Below are positions 59,445-64,000 of a stretch of 64,000 nt of DNA, in pieces. The position numbers and the translations under genes are program-made. The notes beneath the pieces were generated by a model. That model saw only the letters and a program-made list of their open reading frames with translations, was not told where the DNA came from and made no database searches. The DNA is from Tolypeutes matacus (taxonomy: Eukaryota > Chordata > Mammalia > Cingulata > Chlamyphoridae), in NCBI GenBank assembly GCA_026826555.1, contig JAKSZT010053764.1:35484079-35548078 (forward strand). The letters are read 5' to 3'. Positions within the stretch are counted from its first letter, which is position 1. Every line of letters starts with the position of its first letter.

Positions 59445-60720
59445 TCATAGCATGTATCTTCAGTTGGTACAGATATGAGGCTTGCTCTCAAAGAGTCCAC
59501 ATTCTTGTGGAGGAAGACAAACAGTTGGCAAGTTCACAAATAAGGATTTAAGATATATACATAAAAAAATAAAACAAGAATGGAAGGGGGCTGTATAAGT
59601 CAGCTGAAGGGGTGTTGATGCAAAAATACCAGAAATCTGTTTGCTTTTATAAAGGGTATTTACTTGGGGTAGAAGCCCACAGTTACCAGGCCATAAAGCA
59701 TAAGTTACTTCCCTCACCAAAAGTCTGTTGCCACGTGTTAGAGCAAGATGGCTGCCGACGGCTGCAAGGGTTCAGCATTCCTGGGTTCCTCTCTTTCTGG
59801 GGCTCATTTCTCTCTGGGCTCAGCTCCTCTGCTCTCTCCACAAGGCCAGCTGTAGAGTATCAGGCAAACACTTCGTCTTTCCTCCCAGGGCCTCTGCTGT
59901 GTCCAATTGACCCTTCTAACTCCTTCCTCACATATCTGATTCTCTGTGTTTACTTCCCAGACTTCAGAATCAAAACTCTAACCTCCCTTCTCGGCTGTGG
60001 TGATGTCCCCTTGGTGGGTGGGGACTCAACATCCTAGTGACCAGTGATGTGGCCCAATCAAAGCCTCAATCTTATTTAATCAAGTAAAAGTGAAATCTCT
60101 GAATACAATATAATCTAATATGCCCAGAAACAAGCCAGTTTACAAACATAAGCCAATATCTATTTTTAGAATTCATAAACAATATCAAACTGCTACAGGG
60201 GCAGTGTGGAGAATGTCTTTAGATAAGGAGTTCAAGGATTCTCTGAGATAATGATATTCACCTCAATGATGAGAAAGAACCTCCACATGGTAAATAGCCA
60301 GAGGAAATGGTTTGTGCAAAGGCACTGAGGAAGAAGAATAAGGTTGGCCTGTTTCAGAAAGAAGGCAAGTATGGTTGGAGGGAAGTAAAGAAACAGGAGA
60401 GTACTAGTAAGGAAGTCAGCATCCAGAGAACTTCTTAGTAAACTGAAAGAATTTGGTGTCTCCAAAGCCAAGAAAAGAAAGTATTTCAGAAAAAAACAGA
60501 ATAATCGACTGTTTTCAAAGCTGCTGAGAGGTTGAGCAAGAATACAAAGACTAGGCCAATGGATTTGGCAAGGAGAGCATTGTCAAGAGAAGTTTCAGTG
60601 GCATGGTTGGGATAAAAGCCTAATAAATGCATTGAATTGAGGCTGGGAGGTGAAGATGTGGAGGCTACTGTTAGAGAATCATTCTGAAAAGATTTGATGT
60701 GATAAGAAGATAAATGAGGG
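59445..60720 (-). mobile_element. L2-family LINE, antisense, split by an LTR
   Basis: Left part CTCAAAGAGTCCACATTCTTGTGG and AACAGTTGGCAAGTTCACAAATAAG; right part from 60203 with TTGTGCAAAGGCACTGAGG, GAAAGTATTTCAG and GGCAAGGAGAGCATTGTCAAG, the latter also found in the L2 at 5795-7480. Confidence 0.6.
59592..60197 (-). mobile_element. Solo LTR of the 34554 family, with GGGGC duplication
   Basis: 606 bp from TGTATAAGTCAGC to AAACTGCTACA, with a perfect 5-bp duplication GGGGC (59587-59591, 60198-60202). It has roughly 90 bases in the middle (about 59825-59930) that the 34554 copy lacks. Inserted into L2. Confidence 0.94.
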
Positions 60721-60761
60721 GAACAGCATGGAGTAAAAGCATATTTTTATGTTGATTTGGC

Positions 60762-60791
60762 TTTGGGTTTTGGGTTTTGGGTTTTGGTTTT
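60762..60791 (+). repeat. (TTTTGGG)n tract
   Basis: Three GGG runs and a GG run spaced by TTTT. Resembles a telomere-like heptamer but is only about four units. Confidence 0.9.
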
Positions 60792-60799
60792 AAGATGGG

Positions 60800-60890
60800 T
60801 GATAGTATAGCCTGCATGTATATTGAAAGGATTGAGGTAAAATATATGTCTGTGGAACTTAGCGGTCACCCAATAAATGCAGTTCTCATC
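60800..60890 (+). mobile_element. MIR 3' fragment
   Basis: ATTGAGGTAAAATATATGTCTGTGGAACTTAGCGGTCACCCAATAAATG fits a diverged MIR 3' end. Confidence 0.5.
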
Positions 60891-60899
60891 CTTCCCCTT

Positions 60900-61525
60900 G
60901 AGACTGAATATTATTTAGACCCAACTAATTTGAGATAGCTAGTTTGATAACTTAAGATATTTTTGTTCCTGATTTAATTGGGAACTTTGGTTCTTTTGTT
61001 AGCTCTCCTCAACCCATTACTAGCTATTTACACTTTAGTTTCTAATTTATAGAGTTTATAGGAGCAATGATGCAATTTTTTAAAAAACATACATTTTAAA
61101 TTTTCATCGATTTAGATTTGTCTCTTTTCTTAAACACTTCTACTTATTCCTACATAGAGTTTTGTAATTAAATATGGTTTGGTGCAGAGACTCACAGCCC
61201 CAGCTTTGCTCTGCCTACGGTGTCTCCAGTAGCCTCATGGGGTATTGAAAATTTTCTGACAGGTTATTGAAATAAAGTCAACTTTCATTTAATTAAATAT
61301 AATGCCATAAAGAAGGGCTTTTTTTTTTTTTTTTTTAAACAAATAGCCAGAGCTTCCACTTGTTGACCTGAGGCAACCTGGGGAAATGACAAAATCCCCT
61401 TAGCAGTTGGTAGTCATACGGTAGTAGCAGTCATCTCCATTTTCCCCAGTTATATCTTACAAATATTTTCCTTTTCTCTATGTGCCATGACCTGAAGGAA
61501 GTTGGGAAATACTGATTTAAAAACA
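60900..61525. other. No recognised feature
   Basis: AT-rich unique sequence with a T-run at 61319-61336. Confidence 0.45.
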
Positions 61526-61527
61526 CT

Positions 61528-61640
61528 GAGTGGTACCAATACAAGGTATTAATAATAGGGGAGTATATGGGAATTCTGTATTTTATGCACGATTTTTCTG
61601 TAAACCTACAACTTCTCTAATTAAAAAGAAAACAAAAAAC
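61528..61640 (+). mobile_element. L1 3' end fragment, same type as 57310
   Basis: GGTACCAATACAAGGTATTAATAATAGGGG to TTTTCTGTAAACCTACAACTTCTCTAATTAAAAAG. About 110 bp, strongly 5'-truncated. Confidence 0.85.
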
Positions 61641-61644
61641 GATA

Positions 61645-62395
61645 ACATTGAGTGGGAGTCAAAAGTTAATTCAGCTGCACCTGAATTAAGAGGGCTATGA
61701 ATGGCACATAGATGCTAAATGACTACGTGATTAGGATGATATAAAAGACTGTTGGGAACCCCAGGCAATAGTTCCCCTGTGCTGAGAGGGACATTTGATG
61801 TGTATCTTACGAAAGAGAACAGCTCGTGCGGTAGAAGGACATGAAAGCTGGGCTTGCATTTTGGAAGATGCCCTAGATCGGAATGATGATGCGTCTCTGT
61901 GTTAAGGTGAACCCCCCCCACTTTGGCTTCAGCTCCCAGATAGACTCCTGAGCAGTGGTTTGGTACCTAGAAGCTGATCTTAGCCTGCTGCTGGACACCG
62001 CCCCACTCCCCGCAATAAAACTGAAAGCGGGGTGGGGGGGTCACTCTAGGTTCTTTGCTTTCTTCCCGGCATCTTCTCCTTGCTGGGCTCCAGACATCCT
62101 CTCATGCTTCCTCGTGAGCCCTGTGCTCTCCCTTGGAGGACGCCTATCCTCTGACACTCAGCAGCCTCGTATAAAACAGTGTTATACTTAGGTTTGCAGT
62201 CGCTGCCTAGGAGAGTAGGGAGGAGGGAGATGTCAATCAAATCAGTGATCCACACGAGTGTGTTAGTGTCTCTCTTCCTGGTTGCTGTGTGTTAGCAAGA
62301 CCCCTGCTCAGGAATCCCCACTCCAGGGCAGTTCAAGAGGAAGCCAAGAGACCTAATCAGAGCTCTGGATTCAGCTTCTTTGGGGAAGAAATCAT
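61645..62395. other. No gene recognised
   Basis: Unique sequence with C-run and G-run patches at 61913-61919 and 62028-62040. Frames of 68-78 codons lack motifs. Confidence 0.4.
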
Positions 62396-62418
62396 ATCTT
62401 TTTTTTTTTTTTTTTTTT

Positions 62419-62520
62419 GTAAAATGAGATATGGCAAGTAAAGTACTTAGCAAAATGCCTGGCATAGAATAGTGCTCAATAAGTGTTAATCAGAGTAATT
62501 ACTATTATAGCCCACAAACA
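62419..62520 (+). mobile_element. MIR 3' fragment
   Basis: TTTGTAAAATGAGATATGG, then AAGTACTTAGCAAAATGCCTGGCATAGAATAGTGCTCAATAAG. A T-run (62400-62418) precedes it. Confidence 0.75.
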
Positions 62521-62569
62521 GCAACTACCAGATTACTTGCACGTGACAAATGTTTGTTGAATGAAGTAA

Positions 62570-63180
62570 TAGCTTTTTATACACTTTAAATATCCTCTTA
62601 CCCTTCACCTATTTTAAAAGGTGCTTCGTTGCCTGTTTTGTCAGGCAGAGCAAATTTGGTATTTGGGGCCTGTCTCTATCATTATATTCTAACTGCTATT
62701 TCCTTACACGTCTAACATTTCAAAGGGTGCATTTTTTAAAAGTCAAGTCTTGTGCTTTTATGTAGCAAACACTTCCACTGAGGCCTGGGTAGAGAAAAAT
62801 AAAGACTTTCTATTAAACCTGGAAGAAAACCAGTTTCCTTTGCTTTTCTTGTTAAGGAGTGCAATGAGGATATGATTTGCTCCTGGGATTCTGGGTAATT
62901 AAAATAACATTATGTTTTAATGAAAAGTGCACCAATTGGCAGCCCTTACACATAACAATATGTCTGTGTGGTTATTTTCTATTTAAAGTAAAAAAGAAAA
63001 AAAATTACAATTCAGTACTGATTTTAGGATTTGGTCCAGTATTATTAACTCTAGTTGTATTTGATGAGCATTTATTTCCTGTATGATTTTCTGCACAGTC
63101 TATGATTGCTGAAATATTGATCTGAATGACTTAAAATATTCCAATTACTGACAAATTACAGAATTGTAATTCCTAAAATT
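62570..63180. other. Repeat-poor block
   Basis: Complex AT-rich sequence without recognised repeats; possible conserved non-coding DNA, unproven. Confidence 0.35.
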
Positions 63181-63194
63181 AAAACAGCCACAAA

Positions 63195-63221
63195 AATCTT
63201 TAAAAAAAAAAAAAAAAAAAG
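63195..63221 (+). mobile_element. 27-bp insertion made only of a retroposon tail
   Basis: AATCTTT followed by about 19 A and a G, between perfect copies of ACAGCCACAAA (63184-63194, 63222-63232). AATCTTT then A-run is how dimeric DAS SINEs end, so this is probably an extreme 5' truncation. Confidence 0.75.
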
Positions 63222-63234
63222 ACAGCCACAAAGT

Positions 63235-64000
63235 AAAGTAGTTTCGAATTTAGGCAATGATGATAAGAGAGCCTTGTAAAACAGCCTGTGGAAATGCCAA
63301 GAAAAAATTCTCCATTTCAACAGGATAGTCACTGATATTTTTGTGACTATGCCAAGAAACTAGTCCAAAAGGCCTCACAATTACGCAAGCCAGGCCATTT
63401 AATAACCAGCTTTTTAACAGCTGTCAATTGCCAACATAAAGAACCACATACAACGCACAATGAAATTTCTGTTCAAATGAAATAAAAGGCTAATTTGCAC
63501 ACATTTGTGTATCTCCCAACCTAACTCAAAGAAATCATATGTGCATTGAAGATTGCATCCCATCCCAAGGTGGGATGTCTGCTTGACCATTTCACAGTCA
63601 ATTTGAGGAAAGATAGAAGAGAAGGAGGGGGGAAAGAAAGTGGTAGATTTTTTAGCCTGTGATAATGTTAGCTAACTGGTGATTTATCTTAATGTTTTTC
63701 AGTCCCTGGGAGCTGGGAGAAAGGCCAGCACCAAAATCCATTTCAGCACTTTTCTCGTGTGAATGGTTCACCCAACCAACTCTTCATCACCTCTCCCTCA
63801 GAAAACGTGTTGAGTTGTGGCTAACATGAAAGCTTCCCTCGGCTGTTGAAGCAAAGAGGGACTGGGCTTATAGGACAACATGGCCACAGTGATGAGCTCA
63901 TCATACATGGATATTGCTTTACAGATTTGCTTTATCAGACAGGCAGGTTAGTGCTAAGAAAATTGACGCATTTATATATTTTGTACCATTGTTAATGGGT
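63235..64000. other. Repeat-poor block
   Basis: No repeat, RNA gene or coding pattern recognised to the window end. Confidence 0.35.

Overview
This window is nuclear, non-coding mammalian DNA, almost certainly from a xenarthran and most likely an armadillo (Dasypus lineage). The main evidence is at least sixteen copies of a tRNA-Ala-derived SINE with heads like GATGTGGCTCAAGC and GTGGCTCAGTGGTTGAG, in monomeric, dimeric and composite forms. These match the DAS SINE families described from armadillos. Older layers (MIR, L2, MER5A, MER20, MLT1/MaLR, L1M/HAL1) are those shared by all placental mammals. Family names are assigned from memory of consensus sequences and were not checked with RepeatMasker.

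I find no intact protein-coding gene. The longest open frames are antisense shadows of SINEs (for example 22432-23088 and 53174-53908, both minus) or A/T-rich chance frames. The only gene-derived sequence is a processed SUMO2 pseudogene at 54299-55289. It is intronless, has its UTRs, AATAAA signal, poly(A) tail and short target duplications, and is disabled by one frameshift and two CGA-to-TGA stops.

Layout: 1-5 kb, MER5A split by SINEs, then an old L1/HAL1-like stretch interrupted by a dimeric SINE and an MLT1 LTR. 5.8-7.5 kb, a long antisense L2 interrupted by an LTR-like element. 9.5-9.96 kb, two SINEs inserted at one target site. 12.7-13.9 kb, nested MaLR-like elements. 18.05-18.71 kb, a 661-bp retroposed unit with a perfect 15-bp duplication. 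22.5 and 30.4 kb, two composite SINEs in opposite orientation. 23.7 and 26.3-26.6 kb, a three-copy motif, two copies of which form an inverted pair around MLT1 sequence. 28-29.9 kb, HAL1-like. 34.5-36.4 and 47 kb, xenarthran-type LTRs. 42.5 and 48.1 kb, two copies of a ~200-bp hAT-like MITE. 48.5-56.6 kb, a nearly full-length but dead L1M that hosts a dimeric SINE and the SUMO2 pseudogene. 56.6-57.3 kb, a younger L1 3' end. 59-60.7 kb, an LTR inside an L2.

Several blocks (about 7.7-8.45, 14.3-15.2, 40.75-41.7, 44.0-45.5 and 62.6-64.0 kb) are free of recognisable repeats. They could hold conserved regulatory sequence, but this cannot be shown from one genome. I found no new biological system. 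The noteworthy content is insertion history: shared target sites, nested elements, an inverted segmental duplication, quadruplex-prone tracts and a 27-bp insertion that is only a SINE-like tail.
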